Source: JBFXCS01 sp050181915 (GTDB lineage Bacteria; Actinomycetota; Thermoleophilia; Miltoncostaeales; Miltoncostaeaceae). From it: a DNA stretch of 64,000 bases. The notes beneath the pieces are model-generated. The model was given only the letters and a program-made list of their open reading frames with translations, ran no database searches and was not told the DNA's origin. Below are positions 27,548-34,859 of this stretch, piece after piece. Position numbers and translations under genes: made by a program. Numbering within the stretch: the stretch's first letter is position 1; every line of letters starts with the position of its first letter. Location of the stretch: contig JBFXCS010000002.1 in NCBI GenBank assembly GCA_050181915.1, positions 620,001-684,000 of the forward strand, written 5' to 3'.

Positions 27548-29352
27548 CGTCTCGCCTCCGTCGGGTCGGTCGGGACGCTAGGTCCCTCCCAGCCGAACGG
27601 GTATGGAGCCATCGTCCGATTCAGCACCGGGAGCGGTTCGGTGCGTTCATCCAGGTCGACCATGCGCCGCGCCTTCAGCGCGAGGCCCATGGCGATGCGC
27701 GTGTCGGGGTCGTCGAGGGCCCGCCCGGTCACCTCCTCGATGCGCCCCATCCGGTACATCAGCGTGTTGACGTGCACGTGCAGGCGACGGGCCGCGGCGC
27801 GCAGGTTCCACGACTCGGCGGCCAGCGCCTCGAGGGTGCCGAGCAGGGGCGCCGCGCCGCGGCCGCCGCGCTGGTGGCGCTCCAGCGGCCCGAGCCACTG
27901 GTCGACGAACCCCGACAGCTCCTCGCGCCGGTCGATCTGCAGCAGCAGGCGCTCCACCCCCAGGCGGGCGTGGGAGTGCATCCGCCCGCCCCCGCCGGAG
28001 CCCCGGCCGATGCGGATGGCCTCTCGGGCCTCGCGGGCCAGCCGGCTCAGGTCCTCGGGCCCGCCGGCGCCCGCGCTCACCCCCGCCGAGACGCCCGCGC
28101 CCGACGCCGCCGCGGCGGTCGCGCGGGCGCGCTCGGCCAGGTCCTCGGCGTCGTCGAGCCCGTGGCCGTCGTCGGGCAGCAGCAGCACGAAGTCGGGACC
28201 CTGCTCGGCCACCAGGCCGCCCGGCCGCGCCTGCTCGAGCAGGGACTCCAGGCCGCGCCGCACCCGGCGCTGGGCGGTCGTCTGGGAGATCGCGTGGGCC
28301 GAGTCGGAGTCGTCCGGCTCGAGCACCGCCACCCGGATCGGGCTGCGCAGCCGGTAGCCCAGGCGGGCGGCGCGGCGGGCGAGGCGGCGCGCCTCGGCCG
28401 CCGGCAGGGTCGCGGTGAGCAGCTCCTGCAGCAGGCCGCCGCGCAGCCGGCTCTCGGTCTCGGCCGCCGCCCGCTCCTGCACCAGGTGGAGGGCGACGAC
28501 GGTGAGGCCGTGGTCGAGCGCCATGCGCCGCGCCGACCCGGCGGCGCCCGAGGGGTCGGGGCCCACCGCGAGCCAGCCGATGCCGTCGCCGCCGGCCCGC
28601 ACCGGCAACACCGACAGGCCGTCGTCGCGCCGCTCGGGATCGACGAAGCCGCGCAGCACCTCCGGCACCGCGGCGGGCGCGTCGGCGGCCAGGAGGCCTC
28701 CGTCGGCGTCGTACACCGCCACCGGGCCGCGGGCGTAGCGCCCGATGACGCCGCAGATGGCGGTGAGGGTGGCGCCGGACAGGGCCAGCTCGCTGAGGCG
28801 CCGGTGGATCTCGTCCGAGACCTGCAGCTCCTCGACCCGCCGCTCCAGGCGGCGCTGCAGCTCGGCGCGCTCGATCACCCCGCCCACCTGCGCCCCGATC
28901 GCGCCGATCAGCGACAGGTCGTCCTCGGCGAAGGCCCGGCGGCGCTCGGTCTGCACGTTGATGACCCCCACCAGCCGGCCGGCGGTGAGGATCGGCACCG
29001 AGCACATCGACGTGAAGCGCCGCTCGTCCACCCCGGGCACCCAGCGGAAGTGCTCGTCGGACGACACGTCCTCCACCACCACCGGCCGCCGCTCGCGGGC
29101 GGCCCAGCCGGTGACGCCCTCGCCCATCCTCAGGCGCAGGTTGCCCACCGCGTCGCCCGACAGGCCGTTGGTGGCGACGAAGCGCAGGCTCTGGTCGGCC
29201 TCGTCGAGCAGGAAGATCGAGCACACGTCGACCCGCAGCGCCTCGGTGGTCTCCGAGATGACGAGCTCCATCAGCTCGTCCGGATCGAGCACCGAGGCCG
29301 CCGCCAGGGCCAGCCGCTCGAGGAAGGCCAGCTCGCGGGTGTCCGCCGTCAC
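27544..29352 (-). CDS. GAF-domain, PucR-type transcriptional regulator
   Basis: A 602-residue regulator. A GAF sensor domain fills about residues 10-165 (LERLALAAASVLDPDELM through VIERAELQRRLERR), followed by a coiled linker and a GGDEF-like/CdaR-type middle region. A PucR C-terminal helix-turn-helix lies near 505-545 (LAAESWNLRAAARRLHVHVNTLMYRM). Such proteins often control nitrogen or purine use. It is the first gene of the six-gene nitrite operon and so may sense a nitrogen signal for it. GTG 29352 is chosen because a TACCGT hexamer sits 6 nt upstream; its stop overlaps the next ATG. Confidence 0.88.
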   Translation of the reverse strand: MTADTRELAFLERLALAAASVLDPDELMELVISETTEALRVDVCSIFLLDEADQSLRFVATNGLSGDAVGNLRLRMGEGVTGWAARERRPVVVEDVSSDEHFRWVPGVDERRFTSMCSVPILTAGRLVGVINVQTERRRAFAEDDLSLIGAIGAQVGGVIERAELQRRLERRVEELQVSDEIHRRLSELALSGATLTAICGVIGRYARGPVAVYDADGGLLAADAPAAVPEVLRGFVDPERRDDGLSVLPVRAGGDGIGWLAVGPDPSGAAGSARRMALDHGLTVVALHLVQERAAAETESRLRGGLLQELLTATLPAAEARRLARRAARLGYRLRSPIRVAVLEPDDSDSAHAISQTTAQRRVRRGLESLLEQARPGGLVAEQGPDFVLLLPDDGHGLDDAEDLAERARATAAAASGAGVSAGVSAGAGGPEDLSRLAREAREAIRIGRGSGGGGRMHSHARLGVERLLLQIDRREELSGFVDQWLGPLERHQRGGRGAAPLLGTLEALAAESWNLRAAARRLHVHVNTLMYRMGRIEEVTGRALDDPDTRIAMGLALKARRMVDLDERTEPLPVLNRTMAPYPFGWEGPSVPTDPTEARR

Positions 29353-29358
29353 CCCTCG

Positions 29359-29364
29359 ACGGTA
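29359..29364 (-). promoter_or_regulatory. -10 element of leaderless nitrite-operon promoter
   Basis: TACCGT on the minus strand, 6 nt before the GTG at 29352, with no ribosome site and no clear -35. Confidence 0.5.
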
Positions 29365-29450
29365 CGAGCGCACCGCCCCCGCCCGCGCCGGACATCGGTC
29401 CAAGCCGAGGGGGGTCTCGGTTGTACCGGGTCGACAAGAGGGCCCCGCTA

Positions 29451-29619
29451 AGAAGGTCTTTCGGGGTGAGACGTGGTCGTCCGGCCGCGAAAACCGAGCA
29501 GATCAAGGAGGCAGGGAGGGTGCGATACCCACAGCGGTATCGCCCCGACCGACGACGCAGATATGCGATGAGTTTGCAGCGAGCCGGCGGCCGCAGACCG
29601 TCATCCCGAAAGACCTTCT
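29451..29619. repeat. Nested inverted-repeat (structured) element between narK and the regulator
   Basis: Perfect 15-bp arms at 29451-29465 (AGAAGGTCTTTCGGG) and 29605-29619 enclose 139 bases. Pairing continues inward with small bulges: GGTC near 29476 with GACC near 29596, and CGGCCGC 29482-29488 with GCGGCCG 29587-29593. In the centre is a perfect hairpin, GCGATACC 29522-29529 with GGTATCGC 29536-29543, loop CACAGC. The right arm covers the narK stop codon. The element would form a long stem in RNA or a cruciform in DNA. I do not recognise it as a known riboswitch; an attenuator, small RNA or miniature mobile element are all possible. Confidence 0.75.
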
Positions 29620-30982
29620 ACACGCCCGGCAGGCGGCCCGCCCGCGGTCGCAGGTACACCGCCCAGGTCACGACCAGGCACACCGCGTAGAAGCAGATGA
29701 ACGCGACGTAGGCGGCGTCGCCCGTGCCCGAGCCGAGGAACGACTGGCGGAAGGCGAGGTTGACGAGCACGCCGCCGAGGGCGCCGACGGCGCCGGCCAC
29801 GCCGATCAGGCCGGCCGACAGGCGCCGGGCGTCCCGCTCGGCGGCGGCCGCGTCGGCCGCGGCGCGCGCCCGGGCGGAGAAGATCGCCGGGATCATCTTG
29901 TAGGTCGAGCCGTTGCCGATCCCGCTCAGGACGAACAGGGCGAGGAAGCCCGCGATGAAGAGCGGCAGGGAGCCGGTGAGCGAGGCGGTGAGCACCAGGC
30001 CGGCGGCGGCGGCCATGGCGGCGAAGGTCCAGAAGGTGACCCGCGAGCCGCCGAGGCGGTCGGACAGGCGGCCGCCGAGGGGGCGCGCGAACGAGCCGAG
30101 CAGCGGGCCCAGGAAGGTGAGGTACGCCGCCTTCACCGGGGTCGAGAAGCTGTCGCCGAACTGGACCAGCAGCACCTGGCCGAAGGCGAAGCTGAAGCCG
30201 ATGAACGAACCGAAGGTGCCGATGTAGAGCAGCGAGATGACCCACGAGTGGCCGTCGCGCAGCGCGTCGCGCATCGCCCGCCGCTCGTTGCGCGCCGAGG
30301 CGAGGTTGTCCATGAAGAGCGCCGCGCAGGTCGCCGCGATCACCACCAGCGGGATGTAGACGAGCAGCACGAGGCGCGGGTGACCCGCCCCCGCCGTGGC
30401 CAGGATCGCGAGGCCCACGAGCTGCACGGCGGCGACGCCCAGGTTGCCGCCGCCCGCGTTGAGCCCCAGCGCCCAGCCCTTCAGCCGCTGGGGGTAGAAG
30501 GCGTTGATGTTGGCCATCGACGAGGCGAAGTTGCCGCCGCCCACCCCGGCCAGCACGGCGGCGGCCAGGAGCGTCCCGAACGACACGCCCGGCTCCAGCA
30601 CCGCCGCCGCCGCGATGCACGGCACCAGCAGCAGCGCCGCGCTCACCACGGTCCAGTTGCGGCCCCCGAAGCGGGCGACGGCGAAGGTGTAGGGCAGCCT
30701 CAGAAGGGCGCCGGCGGCCGCGGGGAGGGCGGTGAGCAGGAACTTCTGCGCCGCGTCGAACCCGTACTGCGGCCCGAGGAAGAGCACGAACACCGACCAC
30801 AGGCTCCACACCGCGAAGCCGACGTGCTCGGAGAGGATCGAGAAGATCAGGTTGCGCCGGGCCACCCGCTCGCCGCCGGACCTCCAGAAGTCCTCGTCGT
30901 CGGGACGCCAGTCGTCGATCCGGTTGCCGGCCCGCGCCCGGCGCGTCCGCCCGACGGGGCGGTCGATGGCCTCGGTGCTCAT
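29618..30982 (-). CDS. narK: NarK-type nitrate/nitrite transporter
   Basis: A 454-residue major facilitator protein with about 12 spans, of the nitrate/nitrite porter family. Markers are GVGGGNFASSMANINAFYP, with the family's Gly-rich signature and following Asn, and GLNAGGGNLGVA; LGSFARPLGGRLSDRLGG and GNGSTYKMIPAIF form the second-half signature. A polar N-terminus of about 45 residues precedes the first span. It would import nitrate or nitrite for the NirBD enzyme encoded downstream. The ATG at 30982 has GGAGGAGA about 5 nt upstream. It is followed by the structured element and then the nitrite operon on the same strand. Confidence 0.95.
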   Translation of the reverse strand: MSTEAIDRPVGRTRRARAGNRIDDWRPDDEDFWRSGGERVARRNLIFSILSEHVGFAVWSLWSVFVLFLGPQYGFDAAQKFLLTALPAAAGALLRLPYTFAVARFGGRNWTVVSAALLLVPCIAAAAVLEPGVSFGTLLAAAVLAGVGGGNFASSMANINAFYPQRLKGWALGLNAGGGNLGVAAVQLVGLAILATAGAGHPRLVLLVYIPLVVIAATCAALFMDNLASARNERRAMRDALRDGHSWVISLLYIGTFGSFIGFSFAFGQVLLVQFGDSFSTPVKAAYLTFLGPLLGSFARPLGGRLSDRLGGSRVTFWTFAAMAAAAGLVLTASLTGSLPLFIAGFLALFVLSGIGNGSTYKMIPAIFSARARAAADAAAAERDARRLSAGLIGVAGAVGALGGVLVNLAFRQSFLGSGTGDAAYVAFICFYAVCLVVTWAVYLRPRAGRLPGV

Positions 30983-30994
30983 GCGTCTCCTCCA

Positions 30995-31009
30995 GGTCGG
31001 CTGCCGACC
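30995..31009. promoter_or_regulatory. Palindrome in the narK leader
   Basis: GGTCGGC-T-GCCGACC, a perfect 7-bp dyad between the narK -10 and its ribosome site, near the expected transcription start. It may be an operator or an RNA hairpin in the leader. Confidence 0.4.
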
Positions 31010-31014
31010 CGGGC

Positions 31015-31020
31015 ACGCTA
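31015..31020 (-). promoter_or_regulatory. -10 element of narK promoter
   Basis: TAGCGT on the minus strand gives a leader of about 25 nt before the ATG at 30982, which contains a good ribosome site. No convincing -35 was found. Confidence 0.4.
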
Positions 31021-31054
31021 GGAAGGGGAGGGCGCCGACCGGCATGGACGGGGT

Positions 31055-31069
31055 GGCCGAACATCGGCC
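31055..31069. promoter_or_regulatory. Upstream palindrome of narK promoter
   Basis: GGCCGA-ACA-TCGGCC, a perfect 6-bp dyad 35 bases upstream of the narK -10; a possible activator site. Confidence 0.35.
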
Positions 31070-31107
31070 GCCCCTGTCCGTCGACATCGCACGAGCCGGG
31101 CCGACGG

Positions 31108-31719
31108 CTATCCGGCCGGGGCCACCTCGGCCAGGAAGGCGGTCACTGCGTCGGCGACGGCCCCCGGATCGGCCCTCAGGGAGTGGTCGGCGCCCGCGAT
31201 CGCCACGATCCGCCGTCCGGGGCACCGCGGGGGCATCCCGAAGGGATCGCGGTCGCCCTGCACCACCAGGACGGGCACCGGGACGGCGTCGAGCTCGGCC
31301 AGGCGGGTCTGCTCGGGCCGCCACGGCGGGCGCAGCGGGAAGGCCAGGCAGGCAACGCCCGCCGCACCCGCCGCGGCGGCGGTGCGACAGGCGACCCGGG
31401 CGCCGCTGGAGCGCCCGGCGGCCACGAGGGGCAGCGGCCCCAGCTCGTCGCGCAGGCGCTCCACCACCGCCAGCCAGGCCTCGTCGAGGCGCGGCGCCCG
31501 GGCGGGCACCTTCCCGCCGGCCACGCGGTACGGCTGCGTGACGCGGGCGACGGCCCATCCCGCCGCGAGGGCGGCGTCGCGCGCGGCGACCAGGTCGGGC
31601 GCGTCCACCCCGCCGCCGGCGCCGTGGCCGGCGGCCAGCAACCCGCGCGGGGCGCCGCCCGGCCGATCCAGGTCGGCCCGGGCGGCGCCGCTCGGCGTGT
31701 CGATCTCGATCCGGGCCAT
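31108..31719 (-). CDS. Small alpha/beta hydrolase (dienelactone hydrolase / TEX30-like)
   Basis: A 203-residue alpha/beta hydrolase of the short KANL3/TEX30 type. It has AAGHGAGGG for the oxyanion region, the nucleophile Ser104 in AAGRSSGAR, an Asp in VQGDRDPFG and a His in AGADHSLRA, so the triad is complete. No signal peptide. The substrate is not predictable. It lies downstream of the VOC gene with a 36-base gap and upstream of narK, which has its own promoter, so co-transcription with the VOC gene is possible. Start ATG 31719. Confidence 0.8.
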   Translation of the reverse strand: MARIEIDTPSGAARADLDRPGGAPRGLLAAGHGAGGGVDAPDLVAARDAALAAGWAVARVTQPYRVAGGKVPARAPRLDEAWLAVVERLRDELGPLPLVAAGRSSGARVACRTAAAAGAAGVACLAFPLRPPWRPEQTRLAELDAVPVPVLVVQGDRDPFGMPPRCPGRRIVAIAGADHSLRADPGAVADAVTAFLAEVAPAG

Positions 31720-31755
31720 CCCGTCACAGCATGACGGGGGACGGCCCGGCGCGGG

Positions 31756-32919
31756 TCAGGTCGTCGAGCAGACCGGCGCGGGCAGCGGCCGGTCCCACTC
31801 CGGAGGGTTGGGGACGGCCTCGACCAGCTGGTACCGGACGCCCATCCAGTCGTGGAGGATCACGTTCGTGCGGGTGCCGACGTCGGGCCCGAGGTCCCAC
31901 ACCTCCGGCGGCCCCGCCAGGCGGAAGTCGGCGTGCCGGCGGCGCTCCAGGCGACGCAGGATGTCGTAGGACGCGCGGATGTCGTCGACCTCGAACACGA
32001 CCTGGGCGTAGCCGAGGTTCAGCGGCGAGCGGTACGGCCGGCCCGCCGTGGGCTGGTCGCCTCCCCACTGGACGATGTCGAGGTTGACGGGGCTGGCGCC
32101 GCGCGCGCGCAGCAGCGTCGCCTCGTAGGGGCCCGAGCCGCCGTGCCGGTCCCACTGGTTCGGGATCGGGCACGAGGACGCGCGGAGGGCCATGTCGAGG
32201 CCGATCACATCCCGGTAGAAGCGCCAGCTGCGCTGCAGGTCGAAGGTCGGGCATGCGGGATGGTCGACGCGGTCGGGGAGGTCGGGCCGGCCCCGGATGA
32301 CCTGCAGGGTGATGCCGTCCGGGTCGGGGTAGCCGAACCCCGAGACCGGCGTCAGCCCGGCGGGCGGATCGAAGGCGGGCGGCGCGTAGGGCGTGACGCC
32401 GGCCGCCACCAGCCGGTCGTACATCGCCTGGGTGTCCGGGATGTTGAAGGCGAGCCGGTACCAGCCGGGGTTGCGCGAGCTGTCGTACGGCGCGCCGACG
32501 GGGGCGGGATCGGTCCACTGCACCAGGTGGAGGTAGAACTGGCCCTTCCCCAGCACCCCCGGCTCCCACGTGTCCCGCATCAGGTAGCCGTCGAACCGGC
32601 CGCTCCCGACGCCCAGGCCCCGGAACGACTGGCGGGGGGTCGTCGTGCGCGCGTAGGCGCGCATCGGCGTCCACCGCTCCCAGAACTCCTTGGCCCGCTC
32701 CAGGTCCGACACGTTGCAGACCAGGCCGGCGATCCGGTTGACGCGGTCGTACAGGCCGCCGCGGCGCGCGGGCGGCGCGCCGGCGCCGGTCGCGAGGGCC
32801 TCCGACGCGAACCACGATCCCGCCGCGGTGAGGCCCGCGCCGCCGACGGCGGCCCGCCGGAGCAGGCTCGCCCTGGTGATCGGCGCCGGCCGGGCGGCCG
32901 TCGTCACCCCGTGTCCCAT
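31756..32919 (-). CDS. Exported protein with two VOC (glyoxalase-type) domains
   Basis: A 387-residue protein. The N-terminus has a Tat-like signal (SLLRRAAVGGAGLTAAG), predicting export. Two vicinal-oxygen-chelate folds follow: one from LYDRVNRIAGLVCNVSD to PDGITLQVIRG (about 60-225) and one from HPACPTFDLQRSWRFY to MGVRYQLVEAVP (about 230-375). VOC proteins include dioxygenases, isomerases and resistance proteins; the metal ligands are not clear enough to say which. It is transcribed divergently from a TetR regulator. ATG 32919 follows a GGGGGG ribosome-like run; ATG 32931 is an alternative. Confidence 0.75.
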   Translation of the reverse strand: MGHGVTTAARPAPITRASLLRRAAVGGAGLTAAGSWFASEALATGAGAPPARRGGLYDRVNRIAGLVCNVSDLERAKEFWERWTPMRAYARTTTPRQSFRGLGVGSGRFDGYLMRDTWEPGVLGKGQFYLHLVQWTDPAPVGAPYDSSRNPGWYRLAFNIPDTQAMYDRLVAAGVTPYAPPAFDPPAGLTPVSGFGYPDPDGITLQVIRGRPDLPDRVDHPACPTFDLQRSWRFYRDVIGLDMALRASSCPIPNQWDRHGGSGPYEATLLRARGASPVNLDIVQWGGDQPTAGRPYRSPLNLGYAQVVFEVDDIRASYDILRRLERRRHADFRLAGPPEVWDLGPDVGTRTNVILHDWMGVRYQLVEAVPNPPEWDRPLPAPVCSTT

Positions 32920-32947
32920 GTTCCCCCCCATGACAGGAGGACCGCGT

Positions 32948-33000
32948 CCCGCCGGCCCTCTCCAATATGCGAGCGCAACTATCATTTCTCTGCCGGCGGG
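32948..33000. promoter_or_regulatory. Inverted repeat in the VOC/TetR divergent region
   Basis: CCCGCCGGC (32948-32956) and GCCGGCGGG (32992-33000) flank a 35-base AT-richer core that contains AATATG and ATCATTT. Candidate operator or promoter region shared by the divergent genes. Confidence 0.35.
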
Positions 33001-33036
33001 CCGTCAACCGAGACAGGCCCGTCCCGGCGCTCCTGG

Positions 33037-33042
33037 TAGGTT
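33037..33042 (+). promoter_or_regulatory. -10 element of leaderless tetR promoter
   Basis: TAGGTT lies 7 nt before the ATG at 33050, with no ribosome site. Confidence 0.5.
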
Positions 33043-33049
33043 CGGGACG

Positions 33050-33637
33050 ATGGCCGAGCCGCCAGCTCCGCGGATCCGCAAGGACGTCGCCCGGAATCGC
33101 GAGCGCCTCCTGAAGGCGGCCGAGGAGGCCTTCGCGGCCGGCGGGCTGGCCGTGCCCGCCGAGGCGATCGCCGCCGGGGCGGGGGTCTCGATCGCGACCC
33201 TGTATCGCCACTTCCCCGACCGGGAGTCCCTCGTCGCCGAGGTCCAGTCGCGGGTCAACGACGAGTGGAACGCCCTCCTGGCGGAGGCCGCCCGGAGGGA
33301 GCGCGCCTGGGACGGGCTCGTCTGGCTGCTCACCCGGCTCGGAGACCGGGCCGCCGCCCGGCCGGACTTCGCCGAGCTCGCGCGGCGCCTGGTGGCGCGC
33401 GGCTACCCGGGCTCGGCGCGGTGGAACACCGCCTGGAGCGCGCTCATCTCGCGCGCGGTCGAGCAGGGCGACCTGCGCGCCGACGTCGCGCCCGGCGACG
33501 TGGGCGCGATCATGATCGCCTTCGTCATGGCCGTCAGCGTGTTCGAGCCGCTCGCGCCCGGTATGCGGCATCGGCACCTCGAGCTGCTCCTGGACGCGAT
33601 CGGCGCCGGGACGCGGCCGGGGCGACCCCCCGCCTGA
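33050..33637 (+). CDS. TetR-family transcriptional regulator
   Basis: A 195-residue TetR protein. The N-terminal DNA-binding domain (about 10-60) reads RIRKDVARNRERLLKAAEEAF, then the recognition helix region GAGVSIATLYRHFPDRESLV. The C-terminal ligand/dimer domain is helical and unremarkable. It is divergent from the exported VOC gene and convergent with the MFS transporter. Control of the VOC gene and of itself through the shared region is likely; the ligand is unknown. Confidence 0.92.
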   Translation: MAEPPAPRIRKDVARNRERLLKAAEEAFAAGGLAVPAEAIAAGAGVSIATLYRHFPDRESLVAEVQSRVNDEWNALLAEAARRERAWDGLVWLLTRLGDRAAARPDFAELARRLVARGYPGSARWNTAWSALISRAVEQGDLRADVAPGDVGAIMIAFVMAVSVFEPLAPGMRHRHLELLLDAIGAGTRPGRPPA

Positions 33638-33665
33638 GCGCCCGCGGCGCCGGCCGCGCGCCGGC

Positions 33666-34859
33666 CTACGCGCCGAGGCCCGCCTCGCGGCGGGCCAGCG
33701 GGCCCAGGGCCCACCGCCCCAGCAGGGGGCAGGCCGCGGCCAGAGCGAACGCGCCCGGCCAGGAGACGAGGCCCACGGCGGCGCCGAAGAGCGGCGGCGC
33801 GACGGCGACGGCCACGAACAGGATCGTGTTCTGCAGGCCGAGCGCCGTGCCGACCCGGCCGCCGCCGGCCATCTCGGCGGCGGCGGCGAACGACACCCCG
33901 TTGCCCGCCATGGTCAGCACGCCCGCGACCATCAGCAGCGGCACGGCGAACGGGTCGGGCGCCGGCAGCAGCGCCGCGGCGCACGCGAGGGCGACGGCCC
34001 CGGCCAGGGCCAGCTGGCGCAGCGGGCGCAGCCGCGCGCGCACGCGGTCCGACCACATCCCCGCCAGGACGCGCGCCGCGCCGCCGCCCACCTGGACGCC
34101 GGCGAGGGCGAGGGCCGACGCCCCCACCGACCATCCGCGCTGCTCGTGCAGGTAGAGGGCGAGGAAGCTCAGCACCGAGATCTGGGCCAGCACCACGCCG
34201 GCCGTGCCCAGCGACAGCCGCCAGATGGCCCGGTCGCGCAGCGGTCCGCGCGCGCCGGGCGCGGCGGCGGCGCCCCCGGCCTGCGGGTCGGGGCGGCGCA
34301 GGCCGAGCGCCGCGGCCGCCGCCCCGACCAGGCAGGCCGCCGACAGCGCCAACAGGGCGGCGCCGAGGCCGCCCGCGTCCGCCGCCAGCGGCAGCAGCGC
34401 GGCGGCGATCGCCCCGCCGAGGGGCGTCGCCATATGGCGCAGGCCCAGCGCCAGGCCGCGCCGCTCGGCCGTGAACCACGCCACCACGGCCCGCCCGCTC
34501 GCGGCGTTGGCGCTCGACCCGAGGGCCCCGGCGGCGACCAGCGCCATCCCCAGCGTCCCGGCGGAGTCGGCCCGCGATCCCGCGGCCAGGGCCACGGCGG
34601 CCCCGCCCAGGCCGGCGCAGATGACGGCCCGCTCGCCGAGGCGGTCGGCCAGCGCGCCCCAGGCCAGCAGGGTCGCGATGATCCCGATCGTCGCGGCGGC
34701 GAGCAGCGCCCCGGTCGCGGCCAGCGAGAGCCCCAGCTCGGCGCGCATCTCGGGCGCCACGGCGGGCAGGCCGAGCTGCACGGCGGAGATGCTCGCCTGC
34801 GCGGTCATCCCCACCCCCAGCACCACCCACCGGTAGCGGGGCGGGGGCGCGGCGCTCAG
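33666..34859 (-). CDS. MFS transporter
   Basis: A 397-residue major facilitator with 12 predicted spans. The loop GALADRLGERAVI between spans 2 and 3 is the classic MFS motif, and GMWSDRVRARLRP repeats it in the second half. The substrate is unknown. No ATG or GTG lies before the first span: the first is a GTG inside it (34826). A CTG at 34859, overlapping the S9 peptidase stop as CTGA, would give the normal-looking N-terminus SAAPPPRYRWVVLG. The transporter is thus probably coupled to the peptidase gene. Confidence 0.85.
   Translation of the reverse strand: MSAAPPPRYRWVVLGVGMTAQASISAVQLGLPAVAPEMRAELGLSLAATGALLAAATIGIIATLLAWGALADRLGERAVICAGLGGAAVALAAGSRADSAGTLGMALVAAGALGSSANAASGRAVVAWFTAERRGLALGLRHMATPLGGAIAAALLPLAADAGGLGAALLALSAACLVGAAAAALGLRRPDPQAGGAAAAPGARGPLRDRAIWRLSLGTAGVVLAQISVLSFLALYLHEQRGWSVGASALALAGVQVGGGAARVLAGMWSDRVRARLRPLRQLALAGAVALACAAALLPAPDPFAVPLLMVAGVLTMAGNGVSFAAAAEMAGGGRVGTALGLQNTILFVAVAVAPPLFGAAVGLVSWPGAFALAAACPLLGRWALGPLARREAGLGA

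Noticed and set aside
29421..29690. Possible 89-residue ORF on the plus strand across the structured element
   Set aside because: It starts at TTG without a ribosome site, is mostly Arg-rich low-complexity, and runs antisense into narK; the inverted repeats explain the sequence better.
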